Of a DNA stretch of 7,691 nt, positions 1-7,568 are shown piece by piece (within the stretch, counting starts at the first letter, position 1; each line of letters begins with the position of its first letter). The notes below the pieces were generated by a model that saw nothing but the letters and a program-made list of their open reading frames with translations, was not told where the DNA came from and searched no databases. The position numbers were made by a program, and so were the translations under genes. Origin of the DNA: Candidatus Nesterenkonia stercoripullorum (lineage in GTDB: Bacteria > Actinomycetota > Actinomycetes > Actinomycetales > Micrococcaceae); contig DXGD01000299.1 in the NCBI GenBank assembly GCA_019114115.1, positions 1 to 7,691 of the forward strand, written 5' to 3'.

Positions 1-2478
<2,478 letters not shown>

Positions 2479-2518
2479 AAGACCTCGTCCGCTCCTGACC
2501 GCTCAGGGGTAGCCAAGG

Positions 2519-2558
2519 GCCCCGGATCTGCGAGTTTTCGCGGATTCGGGGCTTTTTT
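2519..2558 (+). terminator. Rho-independent terminator of the nrdEF operon
   Basis: Arms GCCCCGGATCTGCG (2519-2532) and CGCGGATTCGGGGC (2539-2552) pair over 14 positions, two of them G-U wobbles, around the six-base loop AGTTTT. Six T residues follow at 2553-2558. Stem, loop and T-tract are textbook for an intrinsic terminator. It lies 40 bases after the nrdF stop and marks the right end of the conserved operon. Confidence 0.93.
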
Positions 2559-2735
2559 GTGCCCTCCCACGTCCGCGGTCTCAACCGATCACCGCACCAC
2601 CCCCAGGAATGAGTCAAATCATCGGAGAGGCGGCTCGCGGGTTCGGCGTTGATACTTGAACGGCAATATGTGGGGGAGCCCCGGCCAGAAGCCTTATGTC
2701 AGCCGTGTCCATCCCACAAGTAGAGGACGTGTTAA

Positions 2736-2945
2736 GGATGCACGCCGACGATCACTTTCCTCGGACCAACCTTGCAAGGTCCCGGTGCTACGGTGCTCGT
2801 GCACCGGCCCGCGGGCCACGCGGAAACCGACGTCTTCGACTCGCGCATCGGGTGCATTGCCCTGGCGGACGCCGACCCGGCAACTCCACTCCGGATCTGC
2901 CCAGCCGCCCAACTACATCGCGAGGCCACGGCTGTCATTACCTAA
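2736..2945 (+). pseudogene. Coding-like frame of 69 codons without a recognisable start; possible gene fragment
   Basis: The frame following the TAA at 2733 stays open to TAA at 2943-2945. It reads GCTPTITFLGPTLQG at its start and ends in ICPAAQLHREATAVIT. In the middle (about 2780-2880) almost every third base is G or C, as expected for a real high-GC gene, while the two other frames give typical out-of-frame translations. No ATG is present; TTG at 2763 and GTG at 2784 lack a ribosome binding site. The overlapping frame opening at ATG 2696 (MSAVSIPQVEDVLRMHADDH) could be the original N-terminus joined through a frameshift near 2745-2760, but that is inference. I recognise no family. It may be a decayed gene, a fragment left by recombination, or a chance opening. 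Confidence 0.35.
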
Positions 2946-2993
2946 GTGGTTTCCTCCGGACATGGAACGTTGAGACACGCGGTACTCCTGAGT

Positions 2994-3016
2994 GGGAATA
3001 GTTGCAGCTATTTCCC
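2994..3016. repeat. Imperfect palindrome upstream of the DUF4041 gene
   Basis: GGGAATAG (2994-3001) faces CTATTTCCC (3008-3016), with a single extra T, around TTGCAG. The centre also continues the symmetry (AGTTG/CAGCT with one G-T). It lies about 160 bases ahead of the DUF4041 start in non-coding sequence. It has no T-tract, so it is not a terminator; a protein-binding site is possible but unproven. Confidence 0.35.
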
Positions 3017-3165
3017 TGGAGGAAGTGGTTCCTGCGTGGATCTTTACACGTTTGTCTATGAGGCCCTTGAGGTGCCCCATTACCTCGGTTCCTGGGGGAT
3101 ATCGCGTCTGCTAGTTATTGGCTGCCACCCTCTCGATCGAACACAGACAGGAACACGCACTACAT

Positions 3166-3171
3166 GAGGGA
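3166..3171 (+). promoter_or_regulatory. Ribosome binding site favouring the ATG at 3176
   Basis: GAGGGA lies six bases (counted from GAGG) before ATG 3176 and matches the anti-Shine-Dalgarno core. The in-frame ATG at 3164, four codons earlier, has only AGGAA at 3149-3153 with a gap of 10 bases. I therefore prefer 3176; the choice changes the protein by only four residues. Confidence 0.5.
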
Positions 3172-3175
3172 ATCT

Positions 3176-4645
3176 ATGACTACTATCCCGGTTGCACCGA
3201 CGCCAATGCCGAGCTCGATGGGAACAGGTTGGTTCGTCACTAGCGTTGTCCTTATCAGCGTCGGAATCGTCCTGACCGTTATTCCTGGTGCGGCGATCCC
3301 ATTCCTGATCATGGCGCTCGTGCACCTTGTGGTCTTGCGACGTCGAGCAGTTCAGGCGCACCATGCTTGGGCATCCGAACGCAGCCGTAGTGACTGGGTT
3401 GAATCCGAAGTCCACAGACTCGGCGCCATGGACCACATTCAGCGCCAGGACCAGCTGCGAAAGCTCGACGAAGAACTGGCAGCCAGGCACCAAGCATTCG
3501 AGGCTGAACAGGCTGACATGCAGAAGGTCATCGAAGCGAAGCACGAGGAGCGCATGGCCATCGCTAAGGACATCGAAAAGCGCAAGCGCGAGATCGAGGG
3601 ACTCCATGGCGAGATCCTCAATCTCAAGGACGTGCGCGATGTCCAAGACTACGGCCTCTATGACTTCGAGAACCCGGCCGACGACTCGGTCAAACTCGGT
3701 GACGAACTGAAGGGCGTGCAGCAGCAGATCAAAGACATGGTCAAGGCCAAGGAGGCAGCCACCGGGTCAACGACCATGACTTACAACAACAACCTCCGCC
3801 AGGGTCAGAAGATGGTGGGGGACATGGTGAAGCTGCTCCTGCGGTCCTTCAACGCGGAAGCTGAGAACGCGGTCAAGACTGTCCGGGCGGGTCACCTCAG
3901 CACGGCGACGAAGCGTCTTCAGAAGTCAGCTGCCGCAGTTGAGCGCCTCGGTAAGAGCATGGATATCAAGATGAACGCCCGGTACGTGCGTCTCCGGGAA
4001 CGTGAGCTTGAGTTGACTCACAAGCACCTCGAAGCGCTGAAGGCCGCCAAGGAAGAGGAGCGGGAGATCCGGCGGCGGGAGCGCGAGGAAGCCAAGGCTC
4101 AGAAGGAATTCATGGAGGCTAAGGCAAAACAGGAGAAGGAAGTCGAACACTACCGCAACGTTGTGGCTTCCCTCCGGGCTTCAGGTGACGAGGTGGAGGC
4201 TATGAAGATGAGCTTGGCGTTGGCCGAAGCTGAGGACAAGCTCGAAGATGTTGAACGAACGATGGCGAATACTCGCGCTGGCTACGTCTACGTCGCTTCC
4301 AACCGCGGAGCCTTCGGGGAACGCATCGTGAAGATCGGCATGACCCGGCGGCTCAATCCTGACGAGCGACTCAAGGAGCTCTCCGACGCCTCAGTGCCGT
4401 TCAACTTTGACAAGCACACTATGATCTTCACCGAAGACGCAGTCGGCCTGGAGAACGCCCTCCACAAGCATTTTGCCGACGTACGAGTGAACCTGATCAA
4501 CATGCGCCGCGAATACTTCTACGCCACCCCTGCCGAGGTGAAGGAAGCGCTAGTGGCGCATCAGGTCCAGGTCATCGAATATCACGAACAGGCCGAAGCA
4601 GTCGAGTTCGAAGCTTCGGAACAACAACGTCGCCAAGTCATCTGA
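3176..4645 (+). CDS. Membrane-anchored coiled-coil DUF4041 protein with C-terminal T5orf172/MUG113 (GIY-YIG-like) domain
   Basis: The protein has 489 residues. Residues 19-36 and 39-54 are two hydrophobic segments likely to form a membrane hairpin, followed by a basic LRRR stop. Residues about 87-151 are charged heptad-like coiled coil. Residues about 159-285 match the DUF4041 pattern as I know it (YDFENPADDSVKLG, then the RQGQKMV and LLLRSFNAEAENA segments). A second highly charged coiled coil (about 274-366) leads to a GIY-YIG-like domain at 369-458. Its visible marks are GYVYVASN (369-376), VKIGMT (385-390), Arg398 in DERLKELS, Glu426 in LENALHKHF and RREYF (444-448). Proteins of this architecture occur in phages and mobile regions; nuclease activity is an inference from the fold family, not shown. 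Third positions are less G/C-rich than in nrdEF, suggesting transfer. No partner gene is evident. The stop TGA coincides with the apparent left end of an IS3-family element, so the natural C-terminus may have been longer. Confidence 0.88.
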   Translation: MTTIPVAPTPMPSSMGTGWFVTSVVLISVGIVLTVIPGAAIPFLIMALVHLVVLRRRAVQAHHAWASERSRSDWVESEVHRLGAMDHIQRQDQLRKLDEELAARHQAFEAEQADMQKVIEAKHEERMAIAKDIEKRKREIEGLHGEILNLKDVRDVQDYGLYDFENPADDSVKLGDELKGVQQQIKDMVKAKEAATGSTTMTYNNNLRQGQKMVGDMVKLLLRSFNAEAENAVKTVRAGHLSTATKRLQKSAAAVERLGKSMDIKMNARYVRLRERELELTHKHLEALKAAKEEEREIRRREREEAKAQKEFMEAKAKQEKEVEHYRNVVASLRASGDEVEAMKMSLALAEAEDKLEDVERTMANTRAGYVYVASNRGAFGERIVKIGMTRRLNPDERLKELSDASVPFNFDKHTMIFTEDAVGLENALHKHFADVRVNLINMRREYFYATPAEVKEALVAHQVQVIEYHEQAEAVEFEASEQQRRQVI

Positions 4646-4849
4646 ATCGCCCCCGGGTTTGGTGGAGGCTCTGGTCCGTCCTGGGTTCCGAGGAGTGGGA
4701 ATTTCCTGGATTTTGGATGTCCTGAGCACAAGAGGACCAGATGGGACGAAGAGGCTACCCCGCCGAATTCCGGCGACGAGTGCTGGACTCGCTCCACGCT
4801 GGACGCAGCGTCGCGAGTATCGCCCAAGACCTGCAGATCAGCGACCAGG
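4643..4849 (+). mobile_element. IS3-family element remnant: left end plus start of orfA
   Basis: The segment begins TGAATCGCCCCCGGGTTTGG, which has the 5'-TGA start and G/C-rich shape of IS3-family left ends. A 95-base leader precedes an ATG at 4741 whose first 36 codons are a typical IS3 OrfA N-terminus. Similarity to OrfA stops at about 4849. No right half, orfB, DDE catalytic region or matching right inverted repeat is present in the window, so this is a truncated, immobile copy. The family call from the OrfA N-terminus is firm. The exact left boundary at 4643 is inferred from the IS3 TGA rule and my memory of related actinobacterial ends. Confidence 0.68.
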
Positions 4850-5169
4850 CCGAGTACGCGTACCAGCGGCAAAGCTGCGCAGCCGCCATGCCTGTGGGCG
4901 GGCACGCAGCCGACGTCATACTCACCGAACTACAACAACAGACCCCCGAAGCACACTCACACGGATTCGTTATCCAGTGCTTGAGCATCATGTGCAAAGA
5001 CGGTCTGATCCAAACCGTGAGCCGTAACGACAATCCTCGCGTTCTCTCCCTCAGCGGAAGACTCGGTGCGTTCATCAGGGGATCCGTATGTCGAACGCCC
5101 GTTAAATGGTTGCGAGAGGAGCGCATGCGACACCACGGGTTCTCCTGGCCCAAAGGCCCGAAGAACTGA
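4741..5169 (+). pseudogene. Chimeric reading frame: IS3 OrfA N-terminus fused to unrelated sequence
   Basis: The 142-codon frame starts MGRRGYPAEFRRRVLDSLHAG and continues through RSVASIAQDLQISDQ, the helix-turn-helix of IS3-family OrfA that binds the element's ends. A normal OrfA would go on with an aromatic IYxW-type segment and a leucine zipper. Here the sequence changes at about residue 37 to AEYAYQRQ and stays open for a further 106 codons. The later part contains DVILTELQQQTP and CKDGLIQTVSRNDNPRVLSLSG, whose pattern faintly recalls a winged helix. I do not recognise a family. An ATG at 4888 has no ribosome binding site. The simplest reading is a deletion that joined the IS in frame to the remains of another gene. 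Whether a product is made is unknown. Confidence 0.6.
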
Positions 5170-5481
5170 CCTGAACGCCTCGCCCTAGACCACGACCTGA
5201 AATCCGCAAGTTGCCACTCAAGCGCAGCTACCCCCATAACGCCACGCCGTAGGGGAGCAAAAGTAGTTCATTCCTGATCTGCGGTTTTCTGTGATTCCAG
5301 TCTACTTCGGGGCAGCGCAGGTCTGCCCAGGACGCGAGCAGTTGCTCCTTGCCCCTTGTTCCCGTGGGCTCAACTTACCGGCGGACAGCGTCAGCAGGGT
5401 GACTCAGCCACCCCGTACCTGACCGCCCCGTCGAGGACCGGCGGCTCGATGGGCGGGCATCTGCACGCCACTAATATTTTC
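5170..5481. other. Gene-free stretch between the IS-derived frame and the membrane-protein operon
   Basis: About 310 bases with no coding frame I can support on either strand. The only structure noted is the inverted repeat GGGCAG (5310-5315) and CTGCCC (5323-5328) with a seven-base gap and no T-tract. The stretch may be decayed mobile-element flank; nothing more can be read from it. Confidence 0.45.
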
Positions 5482-5510
5482 TTGACCCTGAGGAAAGAAA
5501 CAGGAATACT
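5482..5510 (+). promoter_or_regulatory. Candidate promoter, probably giving a leaderless mRNA
   Basis: TTGACC (5482-5487) is a good -35 element. Seventeen bases later AATACT (5505-5510) can act as -10 (four of six consensus bases). Transcription would then begin at or next to the A of the ATG at 5518, giving a leaderless transcript, which is common in actinobacteria. An alternative -10, TAATAT at 5472-5477, has no fitting -35. If that one were used, AGGAA at 5502-5506 could serve as a distant ribosome binding site. Confidence 0.5.
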
Positions 5511-5517
5511 TTCCTGT
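5491..5517. promoter_or_regulatory. Palindromic operator overlapping the -10 region and abutting the start codon
   Basis: ACAGGAA (5500-5506) and TTCCTGT (5511-5517) form a perfect seven-base inverted repeat with a four-base centre, ending right before the ATG at 5518. A second perfect repeat, AGGAAAG (5491-5497) with CTTTCCT (5509-5515), uses overlapping bases. The two pairings are mutually exclusive. The position is ideal for blocking RNA polymerase, and the winged-helix regulator encoded second in this operon is the obvious candidate ligand. That link is inference. Confidence 0.55.
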
Positions 5518-5982
5518 ATGGATAAAAACTCGGAGAATGGCGACGCGCTCGACGAGGTGGCTGCTGCACGCAGGCGGCTCGCCGACCGGCTCTACACGCC
5601 GTGGTGGTACCACCCAGTCCTCGGCCTACTCCTCGGTCTCCTTATACTCCAGCTCGGCGGCGTCCTCGGTCGACCCGCGGTGTTGCTCATGCCGGTGCCA
5701 GTGTTGGGCATCATTGCGTTGGGGCGCATCTACCGGCGTCTGTCCGGTATCGACCTCTACTGGGCCGATGCCCCCGACGGAGGCCAACGCGGGCGGTCAC
5801 TGCTCGCCGTCTATGTCTGCGGCGTCATCGTCTGTTTCGCCGCCGGATTCGTCCTCAGTCATCAGCTCGGCATCGCCTGGACCGCCTGGGCGATCTCCGC
5901 ACTCCTCATTGTCGGCACCGTGGTCGTCGGACGGCGCTACGACGGCCTGCTTCGTGCCCAGATCCGAAGCGCCGCATCGTGA
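5518..5982 (+). CDS. Small four-helix membrane protein of unknown function
   Basis: The product has 154 residues. A short charged cytoplasmic N-terminus (MDKNSENGDALDEVAAARRR) precedes four hydrophobic segments at about 31-50, 53-69, 94-114 and 119-138. These are separated by a loop with RIYRRLSGIDLYWADAP, and a basic C-terminal tail follows. No signal peptide, catalytic motif or transporter signature is recognised. The ATG at 5518 is chosen because it sits at the predicted transcription start and directly after the palindrome. The frame is open further upstream, to 5356, but those codons look non-coding. The stop overlaps the next gene's GTG, so the pair is translationally coupled. Small membrane proteins next to PF13601-type regulators are a recurrent actinobacterial pairing as far as I know. 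A role in envelope sensing or transport is possible but not supported by sequence. Confidence 0.8.
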   Translation: MDKNSENGDALDEVAAARRRLADRLYTPWWYHPVLGLLLGLLILQLGGVLGRPAVLLMPVPVLGIIALGRIYRRLSGIDLYWADAPDGGQRGRSLLAVYVCGVIVCFAAGFVLSHQLGIAWTAWAISALLIVGTVVVGRRYDGLLRAQIRSAAS

Positions 5983-6287
5983 CCGACGAGCCGACCGGCA
6001 ACGGCCTCGATCCGCTGATCCACGAAATCGCCCGGTTGCGCATCTGCGCGACCCTGGCGGCCACCACAGCGGTCGAGGCGCAGACGCTCAAAGCGGCCGC
6101 CGGAATCAGCGATTCGTCACTCAGCAAACATCTACGCCGCCTTGCCGACGCCGGCTATATCTCACTGAGCCGGGGCAAATCCCACGGACCTGGCCGTCCT
6201 CGAACCTGGGTATCTCTCAGCGAGCGCGGGCGCACCGCCTATACCCAGCACCTTGCAGCACTGCAACGTCTCACCCAGGCGCTGTGA
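5979..6287 (+). CDS. Winged-helix transcriptional regulator (PF13601-like)
   Basis: The product has 102 residues and starts at GTG 5979, which overlaps the preceding stop as GTGA. The sequence follows the winged-helix family PF13601 closely. DPLIHEIARLRICATLA (11-27) is the opening helix. TLKAAAGISDSSLSKHLRRLADAGYI (36-61) is the helix-turn-helix with its recognition helix. GPGRPRTWVSLSERGRTAY (70-88) is the wing and following helix, and a short C-terminal helix may support dimerisation. These proteins are cytoplasmic DNA-binding dimers, usually repressors acting on their own operon. The perfect palindrome at 5500-5517 before the first gene is the likely target. No effector domain is present, so any signal would have to come through the membrane protein or a ligand bound between helices. 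The family call is firm; target and signal are inferred. Confidence 0.9.
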   Translation: MTDEPTGNGLDPLIHEIARLRICATLAATTAVEAQTLKAAAGISDSSLSKHLRRLADAGYISLSRGKSHGPGRPRTWVSLSERGRTAYTQHLAALQRLTQAL

Positions 6288-6290
6288 CAT

Positions 6291-6355
6291 CACGAAGTCT
6301 GACCGGGGAGGGCTACCCCGAAGGAGCAACGCTACCTTCTTTGTCGTTCTTCGTG
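6291..6355 (+). other. Potential three-stem RNA structure just after the regulator stop
   Basis: An outer repeat CACGAAG (6291-6297) with CTTCGTG (6349-6355) encloses two inner repeats. These are CGGGG (6304-6308) with CCCCG (6316-6320), and GAAGG (6320-6324) with CCTTC (6335-6339); the inner stems share base 6320. It begins four bases after the stop codon. It may act as a weak terminator or 3' stabilising element, but there is no proper T-tract and no known RNA family is recognised. Chance is not excluded. Confidence 0.3.
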
Positions 6356-6367
6356 GCTGTATCGGGT

Positions 6368-6622
6368 TCAAAAAGGCTTAGAGGAAGGGGCGCCTAAACA
6401 GCAGACCCGATCCTCGTCCGAGCGAAGGTAGGTCAACGTGGCGCGGCCGGGGAGCCTCGTCGACACCGAGTAGGAAACGCCCACCTCAGCTACGTTCGCT
6501 TCGGTGTCGGTCCAGTTGAGCGCAGGGTTCCAATCAGCCAGTTCGGAGATGTTGAGAATGATTCCGTGAATAACTGCTCGGTCAGCCTGCATGATTCGCT
6601 GTGCTGAATGGGTGTGCGTCAT
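6368..6622 (-). pseudogene. Truncated SRPBCC/polyketide-cyclase-like protein (N-terminal part)
   Basis: Reading on the minus strand, ATG at 6622 follows AGAAGGG at good spacing and gives 84 residues beginning MTHTHSAQRIMQADRAVIHGI. The pattern is the start of an SRPBCC (START-like) fold: first strand, the helical segment with ISELADWNPAL, then strands SYSVSTRLPGRATLTYL. Members are usually about 140-160 residues and form a hydrophobic ligand-binding cavity. Here similarity fades after SDEDRV near 6410 and the frame ends at 6368 with CCLGAPSSKPF. The second half, including the long C-terminal helix, is missing. A deletion or rearrangement junction near 6370-6410 is the likely cause. A longer start at 6667 (MPASRSIS) lacks a ribosome binding site. 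It is probably non-functional. Confidence 0.6.
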
Positions 6623-6779
6623 ATCGTTTCCCTTCTCTTGGAGGCTTATAGAACGCGATGCTGGCAAACTGTGAAATTGTCTCCCTGGTCAGTGCGTGCG
6701 TCTGAGGCGCGCCTAGCCTGAGTATCCGCACGTTGTGGTGACGACCAAGTGGGGGAGTGAGATATGCGTCGTTCCCTGA

Positions 6780-6902
6780 GCGAACGACGGCGCTCAGGCG
6801 TTCGTGTTCATCAAGATGCGTCATGGCAAGCCGGCTCAGGTGAAGCGGGAGCCAATCCAGGGACGGGACACGCAGCGGCAAAAAGTGTACAGTTTTAGAT
6901 GA
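6780..6902 (+). pseudogene. 40-codon coding remnant ending in a QRQKVY motif
   Basis: After TGA at 6777 the frame is open to TGA at 6900-6902. It reads ANDGAQAFVFIKMRHGKPAQ and continues to RDTQRQKVYSFR. Third positions are largely G or C and the amino-acid composition is natural, unlike the neighbouring frames. The only ATG is at 6816 without a ribosome binding site. A better-placed start, ATG 6764 after GGGAG, opens a different frame (to 6898) whose translation looks out of frame from about 6780, so a frameshift between 6766 and 6780 is possible. The RDTQRQKVY stretch resembles a motif I associate with small phage or plasmid proteins of actinobacteria, but I cannot confirm it. Confidence 0.3.
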
Positions 6903-6934
6903 TGTGTCATCTAATGACATGATAATGAGTCATT
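6895..6934. promoter_or_regulatory. Cluster of three palindromes, candidate MarR operator
   Basis: TTAGATGA (6895-6902) and TCATCTAA (6907-6914) are perfect eight-base arms around TGTG. Overlapping them, TGTCAT (6905-6910) and ATGACA (6914-6919) flank CTA. Next to these, AATGA (6924-6928) and TCATT (6930-6934) flank a single G. All use the same TCAT/ATGA half-site. The stretch is A/T-rich against its surroundings and lies between the minus-strand SRPBCC gene and the plus-strand MarR gene, the usual place for a MarR operator. MarR proteins bind palindromes of roughly 16-20 bases. Confidence 0.5.
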
Positions 6935-6976
6935 GTGGCCGCCATGTCAAGAACCACAGGTCTGTTTGGGAGTAGA

Positions 6977-6996
6977 TGCCACGTCATCTCATGGCA
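6977..6996. promoter_or_regulatory. Second operator-like site related to the 6900-6919 palindrome
   Basis: TGCCA (6977-6981) and TGGCA (6992-6996) are inverted arms. The core GTCATCTCATGGCA (6983-6996) matches GTCATCTAATGACA (6906-6919) at 12 of 14 positions. The two copies lie 77 bases apart on the same strand and about 100-190 bases before the MarR start, consistent with paired operators. Confidence 0.4.
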
Positions 6997-7074
6997 CGTC
7001 TGCCTCGTTAGGATAGACGAGAACACGCTCACAGGCGATGTTGAATCGCACGGGGAGTGATTCGTACCAGACCC

Positions 7075-7082
7075 AGAGGGAG
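7075..7082 (+). promoter_or_regulatory. Ribosome binding site that sets the MarR start at 7092
   Basis: AGAGGGAG ends nine bases before ATG 7092. The frame is open from ATG 7038, but that start has only a weak ACAGG-like element, and its extra 18 residues (MLNRTGSDSYQTQREHAY) do not look like a MarR N-terminus. Confidence 0.65.
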
Positions 7083-7091
7083 CACGCGTAT

Positions 7092-7568
7092 ATGCCCGAG
7101 ATTCGTCGGACTTTCAGCGCAGCCAGTGAACTGCGATACTCGATATTGGCCGCACAGCGAGAAGGCCATCGGCAGCTCGCGCTCTCATTGGCGGCGCAGG
7201 GGGTTACCCCGTCGCAAGCCGAAGTCATCATGGTGCTGAGTGAGTACGGGCCTATCACCCTGCGAGGCTTGGGTCGGCTGTTGGTATGTGAGAGCGGCAG
7301 TCCGAGCAGATTAGTTGACACGCTCGTCAAGCGAGGGCTGGTACACCGTGTGGACAACCCCATGGACCGCCGTCAGGTCCTGCTGCAGTTGACCCCTGCG
7401 GGTCACAATCTGTGCCCGGAGGTTCTCGCCAATGAGAAGACTACGGAAGAAAGTCTTCGTGAGGCGTTCGGCGAGGAGCTTCTCGAAGAGTTCGTGCAGG
7501 CGACACGTCGCTTCTTGTCTGGCAGTGCTGCAGGCGAAGCGCTTAGGCTGCGGTTCGTAACGGAGTAG
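7092..7568 (+). CDS. MarR-family transcriptional regulator
   Basis: The product has 158 residues, standard for MarR. Residues 5-35 form the N-terminal dimerisation helix. GVTPSQAEVIMVLSEYGPITLRGLG (37-61) carries the first helices of the winged helix-turn-helix. LLVCESGSPSRLVDTLVKRGLVHR (63-86) contains the recognition helix. VDNPMDRRQVLLQLTPAGHNL (87-107) is the wing with the typical DRR motif. The rest is the C-terminal dimerisation helix pair. MarR proteins are cytoplasmic homodimers that bind palindromes and release DNA on binding small phenolic ligands, metals or oxidants. A single Cys66 next to the recognition helix and a second, Cys108, after the wing could sense oxidation, though this is speculative. 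The gene faces away from the truncated SRPBCC gene across a palindrome-rich region, so it probably regulates itself and that remnant's promoter. No other target is visible. Family assignment is firm. Confidence 0.92.
   Translation: MPEIRRTFSAASELRYSILAAQREGHRQLALSLAAQGVTPSQAEVIMVLSEYGPITLRGLGRLLVCESGSPSRLVDTLVKRGLVHRVDNPMDRRQVLLQLTPAGHNLCPEVLANEKTTEESLREAFGEELLEEFVQATRRFLSGSAAGEALRLRFVTE

Larger units (their letters stand above)
2559..3175. other. Gene-poor accessory stretch between nrdF and the DUF4041 gene
   Basis: About 600 bases contain no complete convincing gene. Several open frames of 60-105 codons overlap here on both strands, but most have poor third-position bias and arginine/proline-rich out-of-frame translations. 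One frame, 2736-2945, looks coding and is listed separately. From 2946 to 3163 the sequence is less G/C-rich, its frames look random, and it probably carries the promoter of the downstream gene. I could not pick a clear -35/-10 pair. No tRNA or other RNA gene is recognised. Confidence 0.5.

Noticed and set aside
4755..5237. 160-codon minus-strand frame opposite the chimeric IS frame
   Set aside because: It runs antisense to the recognisable OrfA N-terminus, shows no family pattern and has no ribosome binding site.
5310..5328. GGGCAG/CTGCCC hairpin as terminator
   Set aside because: The stem is short, no T-tract follows, and no gene ends close by.
6291..6363. tRNA-like arrangement with a seven-base outer stem
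   Set aside because: There is no T-arm consensus, anticodon arm or correct spacing, so it is not a tRNA.
5537..6397. 286-codon plus-strand frame overlapping the membrane protein and regulator
   Set aside because: The translation is dominated by Ser, Pro and Arg, typical of an out-of-frame reading; the two genes in the other frames have clear hydrophobic segments and a winged-helix pattern.
6705..6714. Ten-base palindrome AGGCGCGCCT
   Set aside because: Short self-complementary G/C strings are expected by chance in high-GC DNA, and its position relative to genes suggests nothing.
6582..6920. 112-codon minus-strand frame upstream of the SRPBCC fragment
   Set aside because: It overlaps the SRPBCC start in another frame and its translation has no family resemblance; the region instead contains regulatory palindromes.
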